From NCBI GenBank assembly GCA_910587915.1, contig CAJUOB010000017.1:1-58505 (forward strand): a stretch of DNA of 58,505 bases, written 5' to 3'. Positions 50,550 through 58,505 of the stretch are shown here, piece after piece (position 1 is the stretch's first letter; each line of letters starts with the position of its first letter). Below the pieces are notes generated by a model. It worked only from the letters and a program-made list of their open reading frames with translations, searched no databases and was not told the DNA's origin. Source of the DNA: an uncultured Muribaculaceae bacterium (GTDB taxonomy: Bacteria; Bacteroidota; Bacteroidia; Bacteroidales; Muribaculaceae). Made by a program: the position numbers and the translations under genes.

Positions 50550-50731
50550 ATTTATCAGTAGTAGTATGTCCGGCAAAAGTACAATCACATGCACCAAATT
50601 ATCCTACATAAAATCAGGCTCTTACTTTTAACCATTTTTTAGAACCTGTATCCAATCGTGCATAATCAGTATTTCAAGCGTGCTGGAATGCTTTGGCAAG
50701 CCTCGAAACAATATAATTGACGCCAAGTGAC

Positions 50732-50739
50732 TATCTTTG
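50732..50739 (+). promoter_or_regulatory. -7 box of the glutaminase-family gene
   Basis: TATCTTTG fits TAnnTTTG; its position makes the ATG at 50764 the likely start. No convincing -33 at 20 bases. Confidence 0.45.
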
Positions 50740-50763
50740 CAAAAACAAACCAACATAATCGCA

Positions 50764-53220
50764 ATGTCACATATCCGACTGTCTGCAATTCTTGCCTCAG
50801 CGTTGCTCGCAGGAGTTGCCAGTGCCGACGCCGCGCTCCGCGCCCCGGCAAATCCACTCGTAACCATCGACCCCTACACAAGCTGCTGGTCGACCACCGA
50901 CAATCTATACGACGATATTACCCGCCATTGGACCGGATCGCAGTTCCCGCTCGTCGGCGTGATAAAAGTCGACGGCACCAACTACCGTTTCATGGGCAAG
51001 GAACAGCCCGACCTCACCTTGATCGCGCCCACCGCCGGGGCTGAGGCATGGACAGCCCGCTACACCACATCAGAACCGGCCAAAGGATGGTACGAAGCCG
51101 GATTCAACGATTCGTCGTGGAGCGAGGCACCCGCAGCATTCGGCACCATACCTCAGGAACCTCTCGCACGCACACTCTGGAACACCGAGAATATCTGGGT
51201 ACGCCGCGACATCGACCTGCCGAAAGGCATGGGTAAGAAACCCGTATATCTCAACTACTCGCACGACGACGATGTGGTGATATACATCAACGGCATCAAA
51301 GTGGTCGACACCGGCAACGCATGCCACAAGAATGTGCGGTTGCTCCTCGAAGGAGAAGCCCGCGCATCGCTCCGTCCCGGTAAGAATCTTATAGCTGCAT
51401 ACTGCCGCGACCGTGGTGGACTCGCATTCCTCGACTTCGGTCTTGAAATCGAGGAAAAGCCCGAGTACTTCTTCCAGAATGCCGCAACACAGCTCAGCTG
51501 CGAAGTGGAGCCTATGAACACTATCTATACATTCGCATGCGGCCCTGTGAAACTCGACCTCACCTTCACAGCACCTGTATTCCTCGATAATCTCGACCTT
51601 GTGAGCCGACCGGTGAACTACATTTCCTATAAAGTAGAGAGCACCGACGGCAAGGCACACAATGTGAGCCTTTATTTCGAGGCCGGACGCGAATGGAGCA
51701 TCGACAACAGCCTTCAGCCCACCACTTCGTCCATAGTGAAAGCCGACGGTATCACCGCCGTAACAACATCGAGCGTGTCGCAGGAAGTACTCGCAAAAAG
51801 CGGCGACGATCTCCGCATCGACTGGGGTACATTCTACCTCGCATCGACCGATGCCACCTGCCAGCCCTGGACCGGACCCGCACCTAAAGCCCGCAAGGCT
51901 TTCACCGCCGGTAAGAATCCAAAACTTGCTCAGGACGGACGCGAAACCGGACTTATATTCAATGAAGGACGCTGCAAGTCGGCCGACGGATTCCTCATGG
52001 TAGCCTACGACGACGTGTACTCTATCCAATACTTCAACACCAACCTTCGCCCCTACTGGAACCGCCGCAACGACTCCTCGATAATGGCACAGCTCGCCCT
52101 CGCAGCCGCCGACTATCCCAGCCTGATGACCAAAGCGGCCGAGTTCGACAAAGCTCTCACAGCCGAAGCCACTGCTGTCGGCGGTCCGGAATACGCCGAT
52201 CTCTGTGCCCTCGCCTATCGCCAGGCTATAGCCGCTCATAAACTCGTGGAATCTCCTCAGGGTGACCTTCTGTGGCTCTCGAAAGAAAACTTCAGCAACG
52301 GCTCAATCGGAACCGTCGACATCACTTACCCCTCCGCACCCCTCTTCCTCATCTACAATCCCGAGCTGATGAAAGGCCTTATGAACCACATATTCTACTA
52401 CTCCGAAAGCGGACGTTGGCCCAAGCCATTCGCAGCTCACGATGTGGGCACCTATCCTTTGGCCAATGGTCAGACCTACGGAGCCGACATGCCTGTAGAA
52501 GAATCGGGCAACATGCTCATACTCTGCGCAGCGCTTGCCGCCGTTGAAGGAAACGCCGACTACGCCGCCAAGCACTGGAATGCTCTCTCGACATGGGCTG
52601 ACTATCTCACAGAGTATGGTCTCGACCCCGAGAATCAGCTTTGCACCGACGACTTCGCCGGCCACTTCGCCCACAATGCCAACCTCTCGATCAAGGCGAT
52701 ACTCGGCGTGGCATCGTATGCACGCCTTGCCGAAATGCTCGGCAAGGACACCATTGCCGCAAAATACTTTGCGAAAGCACGCGAAATGGCAGCCGAATGG
52801 ACCAAACTTGCCGACGACGGCGACCACTACCGCCTGACATTCGACAAGCCCGGCACATGGAGCCAGAAGTATAACCTCGTATGGGACAGCCTGCTTGGCC
52901 TCGACATCTTCCCGTCGACTGTAGCCGAGAAAGAAATACCCTACTATCTGTCGAAACAGAACACCTACGGACTTCCGCTCGACAACCGCGACACCTATAC
53001 CAAGACCGACTGGATCATATGGACAGCCACCATGGCTCCCGACAAAGCCACTTTCATGAAGTTTATAACTCCAATGCATAAATTCATGAACGAAACTCCC
53101 GACCGCGTACCCATGAGCGACTGGATATATACCGACCGCGCCAAACAACGCGGCTTCCAGGCACGCGCTGTAGTCGCAGGCTACTTCATGCCCATGCTCC
53201 GCACACGACTCCACAAATAA
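50764..53220 (+). CDS. Secreted glutaminase-family protein (DUF4964/DUF5127/DUF4965 type)
   Basis: The 818-residue protein has a signal peptide (MSHIRLSAILASALLAGVASADA), then domains seen in GtaA-like glutaminases: APANPLVTIDPYTSCWSTTDNLYDDITRHWTG (about 25-60), a galactose-binding-like beta domain (about 95-235: YEAGFNDSSWSEAPAAFGT), a beta-sandwich region, and an (alpha/alpha)6 toroid at the C-terminus with ESGNMLILCAALA and KYNLVWDSLLGLD. Fungal members hydrolyse glutamine; the activity of bacterial ones, often near glycan genes, is less certain. It is probably periplasmic. The start is chosen from the -7 box at 50732-50739. Confidence 0.86.
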   Translation: MSHIRLSAILASALLAGVASADAALRAPANPLVTIDPYTSCWSTTDNLYDDITRHWTGSQFPLVGVIKVDGTNYRFMGKEQPDLTLIAPTAGAEAWTARYTTSEPAKGWYEAGFNDSSWSEAPAAFGTIPQEPLARTLWNTENIWVRRDIDLPKGMGKKPVYLNYSHDDDVVIYINGIKVVDTGNACHKNVRLLLEGEARASLRPGKNLIAAYCRDRGGLAFLDFGLEIEEKPEYFFQNAATQLSCEVEPMNTIYTFACGPVKLDLTFTAPVFLDNLDLVSRPVNYISYKVESTDGKAHNVSLYFEAGREWSIDNSLQPTTSSIVKADGITAVTTSSVSQEVLAKSGDDLRIDWGTFYLASTDATCQPWTGPAPKARKAFTAGKNPKLAQDGRETGLIFNEGRCKSADGFLMVAYDDVYSIQYFNTNLRPYWNRRNDSSIMAQLALAAADYPSLMTKAAEFDKALTAEATAVGGPEYADLCALAYRQAIAAHKLVESPQGDLLWLSKENFSNGSIGTVDITYPSAPLFLIYNPELMKGLMNHIFYYSESGRWPKPFAAHDVGTYPLANGQTYGADMPVEESGNMLILCAALAAVEGNADYAAKHWNALSTWADYLTEYGLDPENQLCTDDFAGHFAHNANLSIKAILGVASYARLAEMLGKDTIAAKYFAKAREMAAEWTKLADDGDHYRLTFDKPGTWSQKYNLVWDSLLGLDIFPSTVAEKEIPYYLSKQNTYGLPLDNRDTYTKTDWIIWTATMAPDKATFMKFITPMHKFMNETPDRVPMSDWIYTDRAKQRGFQARAVVAGYFMPMLRTRLHK

Positions 53221-53254
53221 TCGCGCCTGTCGATAAGTTTTACAACAAAAATCG

Positions 53255-53290
53255 AAAGCGCCACGAAGCAAATGCTCCGTGGCGCTTTTC
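53255..53290. terminator. Bidirectional terminator between convergent genes
   Basis: AAGCGCCACG and CGTGGCGCTT pair perfectly, with T-runs on both strands. It ends the glutaminase-family gene and the leftward oxidoreductase unit. Confidence 0.82.
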
Positions 53291-53320
53291 ATATACTTTT
53301 TTCAGGTCTGTCTTAGTTCA

Positions 53321-53854
53321 TCAAACCAGGGACATACCTTTAAGAAGGGCTTGCTCGTTGAGAGGGAGAAGGTGGTGATGGCGCTCGGGAAGCGTTTTCT
53401 TGAGACCGCGGAGAACGGCATCGACAGGCACCACAGGACGAAGCTTCAGGAGTGCTCCAAGGAGAATCATGTTGTAGGTCTTGGAGTTCTTCAGCTCAAT
53501 GGAAGCCTGCATTGCATCGACAGGTACCACAGTGACATCGGTGCGTGTAGGCAGATGATGTATGCCCGAGGGATCGTAGATGAGTGTTCCACCGGGCTTC
53601 ACCTTGCCTTCGAATTTATCGAGGCTCTGCTGGTTGAGCGCCACGACAGTGTCGTAGGTGTCGAGCACCGGTGAGCTGATAGATGCGTCGCTGAGAATGA
53701 CAGTGACATTGGCTGTACCGCCACGCTGCTCGGGACCATAGGATGGCATCCATGTGACTTCGAGGTTATCCATCAGGCCGGCATAAGCCAAAATTTTACC
53801 CATGGAGAGGACACCCTGACCGCCGAATCCGGCTATCAATATTTCTTCTTTCAT
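53321..53854 (-). CDS. 2-Oxoacid:ferredoxin oxidoreductase, gamma subunit
   Basis: The 177-residue protein matches the gamma-type subunit: MKEEILIAGFGGQGVLSMGKILAYAG at the N-terminus, MPSYGPEQRGGTANVTVILSD, and NQQSLDKFEGKVKPGGTLIYD. This subunit helps assemble the CoA-binding site of KorC/VorC-type complexes. It is the last of four co-oriented genes (ferredoxin, alpha, beta, gamma), six bases after the beta subunit. The complex oxidises a 2-oxoacid with CoA, reducing ferredoxin and giving acyl-CoA. Which 2-oxoacid (2-oxoglutarate or a branched-chain one) is not decided. Confidence 0.92.
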   Translation of the reverse strand: MKEEILIAGFGGQGVLSMGKILAYAGLMDNLEVTWMPSYGPEQRGGTANVTVILSDASISSPVLDTYDTVVALNQQSLDKFEGKVKPGGTLIYDPSGIHHLPTRTDVTVVPVDAMQASIELKNSKTYNMILLGALLKLRPVVPVDAVLRGLKKTLPERHHHLLPLNEQALLKGMSLV

Positions 53855-53860
53855 AGCTTG

Positions 53861-54622
53861 TTATTCGTTTTTAAGGTCACCCAACGGATATTTTTCGAAC
53901 ATATGCTCGGCCATCCAGTCGTTGCTCTGGGCGGGAGTCATCTTCCAACCGGAGTTGCATGTCGACACGATCTCTATGACCGAAGTACCTTTCTTAGCCA
54001 CCGTATTCTGGAATGCTTTCTTGATGGCAGCCTTAGCCTTGCGTGCGGCTGCGGCTGTATGCACGGCCTGACGGGTGACATAGCATGTGCCATCGAGCTG
54101 AGCGAGCAGGTTTGTGATGGCGAGCGGATAGCCATTGAGCTCGGCAGTACGGCCATAGGGAGTTGTGGCGGTCTTCATGCCAAGGAGTGTGGTGGGAGCC
54201 ATCTGTCCACCGGTCATGCCATAGATTGCATTGTTGATGAAAATGATGGTGATATTCTCGCCACGGTTGCATGCATGGATGGTCTCGGCAGTACCGATGG
54301 CAGCGAGGTCGCCATCGCCCTGATATGAGAACACGAGATTGTCGGGATTGAGTCGGCTGGCAGCGGTTGCCACAGCAGGCGCACGGCCATGGGCAGCTTC
54401 AATCCAATCGACATCGATATAGTTGTAGGCGAAAACTGCGCAACCGACCGGCGCCACACCGATCGTTTTGTCGGCGAGGTCCATTTCGGCCAGAAGCTCG
54501 GCTATGATTTTGTGCACCACGCCATGGCTGCATCCCGGGCAGTAGTGGGTCACATTTTCGGTAAGCAGCTCGGGGCGGCTATATACCTTGTTTTCGGGAC
54601 GTATTATTTCTTCGCGTGTCAT
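53861..54622 (-). CDS. 2-Oxoacid:ferredoxin oxidoreductase, beta (ThDP) subunit
   Basis: The 253-residue subunit binds thiamine diphosphate: HYCPGCSHGVVHK at the N-terminus, APVGCAVFA, HGRAPAVATAASR, and the ThDP/Mg motif YQGDGDLAAIGTAE...NNAIYGMTGGQMAPTT. The ATG at 54622 overlaps the alpha-subunit stop by four bases; longer frames starting MPCACASL are rejected because they read the alpha gene in the wrong frame. Its CxxC pair could help bind an Fe-S cluster. Confidence 0.94.
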   Translation of the reverse strand: MTREEIIRPENKVYSRPELLTENVTHYCPGCSHGVVHKIIAELLAEMDLADKTIGVAPVGCAVFAYNYIDVDWIEAAHGRAPAVATAASRLNPDNLVFSYQGDGDLAAIGTAETIHACNRGENITIIFINNAIYGMTGGQMAPTTLLGMKTATTPYGRTAELNGYPLAITNLLAQLDGTCYVTRQAVHTAAAARKAKAAIKKAFQNTVAKKGTSVIEIVSTCNSGWKMTPAQSNDWMAEHMFEKYPLGDLKNE

Positions 54623-55707
54623 TGTTGGATGTTCAGCTTTGATACAAGTGCTTCCAGAATCTCTGTTGGGTTGGGAATCATGCCACCCATGCGGCCGAAG
54701 TGATGCACAGGCACACGGCATTCAGCCGCCAGACGCACATCTTCCACCATCTGGCCGGCATTTAGCTCGACAGTGAGTATGCCTTTCACTTTCTTAGAAA
54801 GGTTGCCGATGATTTCCTTCGGGAAGGGCCACAGGGTGATGGGGCGCAGAAGTCCCACCTTTATGCCTTTGGCACGGGCTTCCTCGATGGCTTTGAGGCA
54901 GATTCGGGCAACGGTGCCAAATGCTACGATGAGGTATTCGGCATCGTCGGTGAAATATTCCTGGTAGCGCACTTCGTTCTCTTCGATACGGCGATATGTC
55001 TCCTGGAAGCGGAGATTATTCACTTCCATCTTGGCGCTGTCGAGCTCGAGCGATGTAACGACATTGCGGTGTCCACGACTACCTTTTCCGCATGCGGCCC
55101 AGGGGCACTGTTCGCGCAGCTGCTCCTCGGTGCGACGCGGCCGTTGAGGTGGGAGCACCACTTTCTCCATCATCTGGCCCACGATACCATCGGCCAGAAT
55201 CATTGCAGGATTGCGATATTTGAAGGCGAGGTCGAAGCCGAGCGCCACGAAATCGGTCATTTCCTGCACGGTGGCGGGAGCAAGCACTATGAGGTGATAG
55301 TCGCCATGACCACCACCCTTTGTGGCCTGGAAATAGTCGGCCTGCGAGGGCTGGATAGTACCCAGACCGGGACCTCCACGCATGACATTGACGATGAGTG
55401 CCGGCAGCTCGGATGCAGCGAGGTAGGATATACCTTCCTGCTTGAGGCTGACGCCGGGCGACGACGAGGAGGTCATGACAGCTTTTCCGGTAGCGGCGCC
55501 GCCATATACCATATTTATAGCCGCAACCTCGCTTTCAGCCTGCAGCACCACCATTCCGGTAGTTTCCCAGGGACGAAGTTCGGCAAGTGTTTCGAGTACT
55601 TCCGACTGAGGGGTGATGGGATATCCGAAATAACCGTCGACACCATAGCGGATGGCCGCATGTGCGATGGCTTCGTTGCCCTTCATCAGTCTTACTTCTT
55701 CTTCCAT
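54619..55707 (-). CDS. vorB: 2-Oxoacid:ferredoxin oxidoreductase, alpha subunit (VorB-like)
   Basis: The 362-residue subunit has VDGYFGYPITPQSEVLE, AESEVAAINMVYGGAATG, TSSSSPGVSLKQEGISYLA, MRGGPGLGTIQPSQADYFQATKGGGHGDY and the C-terminal domain TVARICLKAIEEARAKGIKVGLLRPITLWPFP. It resembles VorB of branched-chain 2-oxoacid oxidoreductases, but 2-oxoglutarate oxidoreductase cannot be excluded. I chose the ATG at 55707 (MEEEVRLMKG); 55728 is also possible. It follows the ferredoxin subunit gene by about 64 bases. Confidence 0.9.
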   Translation of the reverse strand: MEEEVRLMKGNEAIAHAAIRYGVDGYFGYPITPQSEVLETLAELRPWETTGMVVLQAESEVAAINMVYGGAATGKAVMTSSSSPGVSLKQEGISYLAASELPALIVNVMRGGPGLGTIQPSQADYFQATKGGGHGDYHLIVLAPATVQEMTDFVALGFDLAFKYRNPAMILADGIVGQMMEKVVLPPQRPRRTEEQLREQCPWAACGKGSRGHRNVVTSLELDSAKMEVNNLRFQETYRRIEENEVRYQEYFTDDAEYLIVAFGTVARICLKAIEEARAKGIKVGLLRPITLWPFPKEIIGNLSKKVKGILTVELNAGQMVEDVRLAAECRVPVHHFGRMGGMIPNPTEILEALVSKLNIQQ

Positions 55708-55771
55708 TATAGATTTTTCGGTTTTCAATGGTTAATTACTTTAGTTCCGGCAAAACGATGAATTGCCGGAA

Positions 55772-56008
55772 TTATTCGCCGCGGTCCACTACACGGTAAA
55801 CTTCGATGCACGCATCGGGACACACTGTGGCACATGCCGCACATCCGATGCAAGCATCGGGATTGGCAGCGAAGGCATAGTGGTAGCCACGGTCATTGAC
55901 CTCTTTAGGCTGCAGAAGGAGAACATCGGTAGGACATGCAACCACGCAAAGGTCGCATCCCTTGCATCTCTGCCCATCGATGGTCACCGCTCCATAAACT
56001 TTTGCCAT
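55772..56008 (-). CDS. Ferredoxin-type delta subunit, two [4Fe-4S] clusters
   Basis: The 78-residue protein has two canonical cluster motifs: CKGCDLCVVACP and CIGCAACATVCP. It transfers electrons from the oxidoreductase core to free ferredoxin. It is the first gene of the complex's operon, with a TATATTTG -7 box (complement of 56070-56077) upstream. The order delta, alpha, beta, gamma is usual for Bacteroidales. Confidence 0.94.
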   Translation of the reverse strand: MAKVYGAVTIDGQRCKGCDLCVVACPTDVLLLQPKEVNDRGYHYAFAANPDACIGCAACATVCPDACIEVYRVVDRGE

Positions 56009-56069
56009 ACTGTTGAGATAATTGTTTAGAATTGTTCGGGAAAGAACGATGCCAGAAGCACCGATAGCG

Positions 56070-56077
56070 CAAATATA
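56070..56077 (-). promoter_or_regulatory. -7 box of the oxidoreductase operon
   Basis: TATATTTG on the minus strand fits the consensus and lies about 60 bases upstream of the ferredoxin subunit ATG. A -33 element is not clear. Confidence 0.45.
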
Positions 56078-56111
56078 CGAATTATTCCATGAAAACTATC
56101 TTAACGTATCA

Positions 56112-56152
56112 TTAAAAAACAGCAAACCCCGCACCATATCGGCACGGGGTTG
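56112..56152 (-). terminator. Terminator of the aspS-Nif3-zinc ribbon unit
   Basis: CAACCCCG and CGGGGTT form a stem around a 13-base loop; a U-run (complement of the A-run at 56114-56119) follows on the minus strand. Confidence 0.72.
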
Positions 56153-56173
56153 CATTAAAAAGTTGAAATGTAA

Positions 56174-56950
56174 TTATTTCTTCTTGTTTTCCTCGACAGC
56201 GGCTGCGAGTTCGGGGTCGATCATGATACGGCCACAATATTCGCACACAATCACTTTCTTATGCATCTTGATTTCGATCTGCTTCTGCGGGGGAATGCGG
56301 TTGAAGCAGCCACCACAGGCGTTACGATCGACGATGACGATACCGAGACCATTGCGGGCATTCTTGCGGATACGCTTGAATGCATTGAGAGTACGGTCGT
56401 CGACACCGGGTTCGAGCGACTTGGCACGACCGATGAGATTTTCCTCTTCGGAGCGGGTTTCGTTGACGATATTGTCGAGGTCGGCTTTCTTCTCGGCCAG
56501 AATCTGAGTCTGGTCTACGATATCCTGCTGGATCGAAGCGATGTCGGACTGGCGGTTGTCGATTTCGCGCTCGATTTCGCCAATGTTCTTCTCGCCGAGT
56601 TTGATTTCGAGAGTCTCGTATTCGATTTCCTTGGTGAGATTGTCGAATTCGTGGTTGTTGCGCACATTGTCGAGCTGCTGACGATAGCGCTCGATGAGCG
56701 ACTTCTTGTTCTCGATCTTGTTCTGCTCGGCAGTACGCTTGATCTTGAGATCCTCGATATCGCCCTGATAGCGCTCAATGCGGGTGTTAAGACCGGCGAT
56801 AGTGTCCTGCAGGTCCTTCACCTCGAGAGGGAGCTCGCCGCGGATATTGCGGATGCGGTCGATTTCGGAGAGAATGGTCTGGAGTTCGTAGAGGGTCTTT
56901 AGACGGTCCTCTACCGAACGGAGAGCCTCTGTTTTGTTGTCAGTTGCCAT
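56174..56950 (-). CDS. Coiled-coil protein with C-terminal zinc ribbon
   Basis: The 258-residue protein is almost wholly alpha-helical from about 10 to 185 (heptad-rich KTLYELQTILSEIDRIRNI, IERYRQQLDNVRNN), followed by a C4 zinc ribbon with CGGCFNRIPPQ and CEYCGRIM. This architecture is known in a conserved family of uncertain role (CT398-like). It follows the Nif3-family gene directly, and the pair is often found together. It may scaffold nucleic-acid or secretion complexes, but nothing in this window decides that. Confidence 0.86.
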   Translation of the reverse strand: MATDNKTEALRSVEDRLKTLYELQTILSEIDRIRNIRGELPLEVKDLQDTIAGLNTRIERYQGDIEDLKIKRTAEQNKIENKKSLIERYRQQLDNVRNNHEFDNLTKEIEYETLEIKLGEKNIGEIEREIDNRQSDIASIQQDIVDQTQILAEKKADLDNIVNETRSEEENLIGRAKSLEPGVDDRTLNAFKRIRKNARNGLGIVIVDRNACGGCFNRIPPQKQIEIKMHKKVIVCEYCGRIMIDPELAAAVEENKKK

Positions 56951-58081
56951 TTATATGATGTATTTTACTGGATTTTTCTGTGATTGAGAAATATAAATAG
57001 GGATTTTGCCATCGAGAATGGAAGCGAAGATAGCCATGGAGCAAGCCTCGCTCTCGAAATGGCCGATGTCGAAAATCGCCATGCCGCTGCGGTTGTCGCA
57101 GAAGTCGTGGTAGCGGACGTCGGCTGTGACGTAGGCATCAGCACCGGCCGATGCAGCCACACCGATGAACTCGCCGCCGGCCCCGCCGCAGAAAGCGACG
57201 CGGCGCACAGTGGCGTCGGGCTCATAGGCAAGCGAAGTGCGGATGACCGAAAGCTTGAACGCCTGCTTAAGTCTGTCGGCAAAGGATGCCATGGTCACCG
57301 GCGAGTCGTATTCGGCCATCACACCGAGACCGACAGTGGCATTTGCACCACCGACAGGAGTCGTCTCTATTCTGACGTCCTCGGCGCCGGGCACGGAAGC
57401 TATCGCCGACGAGAGTGCAGCCACGCGCCATGCCGGCACAATAGCCTCGACACGGGTAAGGGGTGTATGGCTTATGCTCAGTCCGGCAATAGGATCGGGC
57501 TGCACGGCATCCAGAGTCTCACCCTCGATGTCGGAATAGGTGATGCGGCTATCGGCAGCGTCGGTCGGGCCTTCAGACTCGATATTGCCGGCACATGGAG
57601 CAGCACCGGCACCGCCGTCGAGAAGGACCATGCGCACATCTTCGGCAACCGTGCGAGGACATATCACCGAAAGGCGGATCATCTTCACATCGGCAGCAGA
57701 GAGCACACCGTTCACACGGGCGCCCATAAGGGCGGCCATGGCATACGATACACCTCCGACAGTGCTGTCGAGCGATGTATGAGCCGAATAGATGGCGACC
57801 CCGGCGCGTATGGCGGCCATAGCGGCACGCTGGACCGGAGTGGCGCCGGTGAGCGCTTTCAAGCCCTTGAATATGAGCGGATGGTGCGACACAATGAGGT
57901 TGCAGCCACGCTCTACGGCCTCGGCCACAGTATCCTCGGTGACATCGACACACAGGATGGCGCCGGTGCACTCATCGGATCCGTCGGGCAGACCGATCTG
58001 GAGACCACTGTTGTCCCACGCCTCCTGAAGAGTCCGCGGAGCGAACTCTTCGAGGGCGGCTATGACGTAGGATAATTTCAT
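56951..58081 (-). CDS. Nif3-like dinuclear metal protein (YbgI/GTP cyclohydrolase I type 2 family)
   Basis: The 376-residue protein has the family motifs DNSGLQIG, SHHPLIFKG, AHTSLDS and, near the end, ADVRYHDF and DIGHFESE, which supply His/Asp/Glu ligands to two metal ions. The middle third carries the insert typical of longer bacterial members. Catalytic function is unsettled; some members have been reported to hydrolyse GTP-related substrates. It overlaps aspS by four bases (ATGA) and abuts the zinc-ribbon gene. Confidence 0.9.
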   Translation of the reverse strand: MKLSYVIAALEEFAPRTLQEAWDNSGLQIGLPDGSDECTGAILCVDVTEDTVAEAVERGCNLIVSHHPLIFKGLKALTGATPVQRAAMAAIRAGVAIYSAHTSLDSTVGGVSYAMAALMGARVNGVLSAADVKMIRLSVICPRTVAEDVRMVLLDGGAGAAPCAGNIESEGPTDAADSRITYSDIEGETLDAVQPDPIAGLSISHTPLTRVEAIVPAWRVAALSSAIASVPGAEDVRIETTPVGGANATVGLGVMAEYDSPVTMASFADRLKQAFKLSVIRTSLAYEPDATVRRVAFCGGAGGEFIGVAASAGADAYVTADVRYHDFCDNRSGMAIFDIGHFESEACSMAIFASILDGKIPIYISQSQKNPVKYII

Positions 58082-58505
58082 TTCTGCGGTTCGACAAGTG
58101 CAAGGTTAAGCTCGTCGAGCTGGCTCTGGTCGAGAGCGGCAGGTGCGTCGAGCATGACATCGCGGCCTGAGTTGTTCTTGGGGAAGGCGATGCAGTCGCG
58201 GATGCTGTCGAGACCTGCAAAGAGGCTCACCCAACGGTCGAGACCATAGGCAAGACCACCGTGAGGAGGCGCACCGAACTTGAATGCATTCATGAGGAAG
58301 CCGAACTGCTCGGCAGCTTTCTCGGGTGTGAAACCGAGGATTTCGAACATCTTGGCCTGAAGCTCGCTGTCGTGGATACGGATAGAACCGCCGCCGACTT
58401 CGACACCGTTGATGACCATGTCGTAGGCATCGGCACGCACTGCGGCGGGATCGGTGTCGAGCATGGGGATATCCTCATCCTTAGGATGGGTGAAGGGATG
58501 GTGCA
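58078..58505 (-). CDS. aspS: Aspartyl-tRNA synthetase, C-terminal part
   Basis: The window ends inside this gene; about 141 C-terminal residues are visible. They carry HHPFTHPKDEDIP, VGGGSIRIHD and the class II motif 3 element GGLAYGLDRW with the ATP-contacting Arg, ending in NLALVEPQK. This is the catalytic domain of AspRS, which charges tRNA-Asp. The gene extends beyond the right edge and is followed, with a four-base overlap, by the Nif3-family gene. Confidence 0.95.
   Translation of the reverse strand, partial: HHPFTHPKDEDIPMLDTDPAAVRADAYDMVINGVEVGGGSIRIHDSELQAKMFEILGFTPEKAAEQFGFLMNAFKFGAPPHGGLAYGLDRWVSLFAGLDSIRDCIAFPKNNSGRDVMLDAPAALDQSQLDELNLALVEPQK

Noticed and set aside
51070..52239. 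389-codon frame opposite the glutaminase-family gene
   Set aside because: No domains and Cys-rich low-complexity translation; shadow of the plus-strand gene.
56984..58075. 363-codon frame opposite the Nif3-like gene
   Set aside because: Same shadow effect; the minus-strand gene has metal-ligand motifs and an ATGA overlap with aspS.
1..58505. CRISPR array, intact transposon, prophage or complete defence system
   Set aside because: No regularly spaced repeats, no intact recombinase or transposase, and no set of defence genes was seen; only relics (2488-2964, 27688-27984) remain.

Overview
The window looks like chromosomal DNA from a gut Bacteroidales, probably a Muribaculaceae-like lineage. 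The family assignment is inference from gene content, GC-rich codon use and phylum-specific signals. Direct support for the phylum: several gene starts are preceded by the Bacteroidetes promoter pattern TTTG (or TTG), about 20 bases, TAnnTTTG. The proteins also include phylum-typical sets: SusC-like N-terminal regulatory domains on outer-membrane proteins, a menD-menB-menC-menE operon, DUF1015, a four-subunit 2-oxoacid:ferredoxin oxidoreductase, and a YbiT-type ABC-F protein with a degenerate second site.

Layout. 1-2960 is an AT-rich islet: three small exported proteins of unknown function, a structured inverted-repeat leader, and a wrecked tyrosine recombinase at its right edge. 2961-8545 is a leftward envelope block: TonB receptor, His-rich small membrane protein, lipid A phosphoethanolamine transferase, beta-barrel protein. 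8620-14229 is a rightward menaquinone operon (menD, menB, menC, menE) with a lactaldehyde reductase gene at its end. 14333-17629 holds a regulatory-domain protein, an aquaporin and a PadR/PspC pair. 17878-21492 holds a hotdog thioesterase, dprA, uridine phosphorylase, then an AT-rich lipoprotein gene flanked by a 177-bp perfect direct repeat of the phosphorylase 3' end. 21523-27607 (leftward) holds a Dabb protein, a GH31 glycosidase, an ABC-F protein, aspartate kinase and tRNA-Cys. 27688-28965 is a second AT-rich islet with a DUF1016 nuclease relic. 28966-38052 is a probable eight-gene leftward operon: LysM/binding protein, barrel protein, phosphate butyryltransferase, butyrate kinase, acyl-CoA synthetase, biotin synthase, rRNA/tRNA methyltransferase and RadA. 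38195-44856 holds a nucleotidyltransferase-like gene, a flippase/glycosyltransferase pair, DUF1015, purA and a Fur-family regulator. 44979-53220 (mostly rightward) holds prmA, a barrel protein, a TonB receptor with a DUF362 protein, a small secreted basic protein and a large secreted glutaminase-family protein. 53321-58505 (leftward) holds the 2-oxoacid oxidoreductase complex, a coiled-coil zinc-ribbon protein, a Nif3-like protein and the 3' part of aspS.

How the parts fit together. The menaquinone genes support anaerobic respiration; MenB's product needs a thioesterase, and a hotdog thioesterase lies 4 kb downstream of the operon. The 2-oxoacid:ferredoxin oxidoreductase yields acyl-CoA, which Ptb/Buk could turn into ATP and a short-chain acid. 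Envelope biogenesis and metal uptake account for much of the rest.

I see no complete defence system, CRISPR array or intact mobile element. The most unusual points are the structured element near 2150-2300 beside the dead recombinase, the 177-bp perfect repeat around the phosphorylase and lipoprotein genes, the PadR operator overlapping its promoter, the His-rich protein paired with a TonB receptor, and several nearly leaderless starts.
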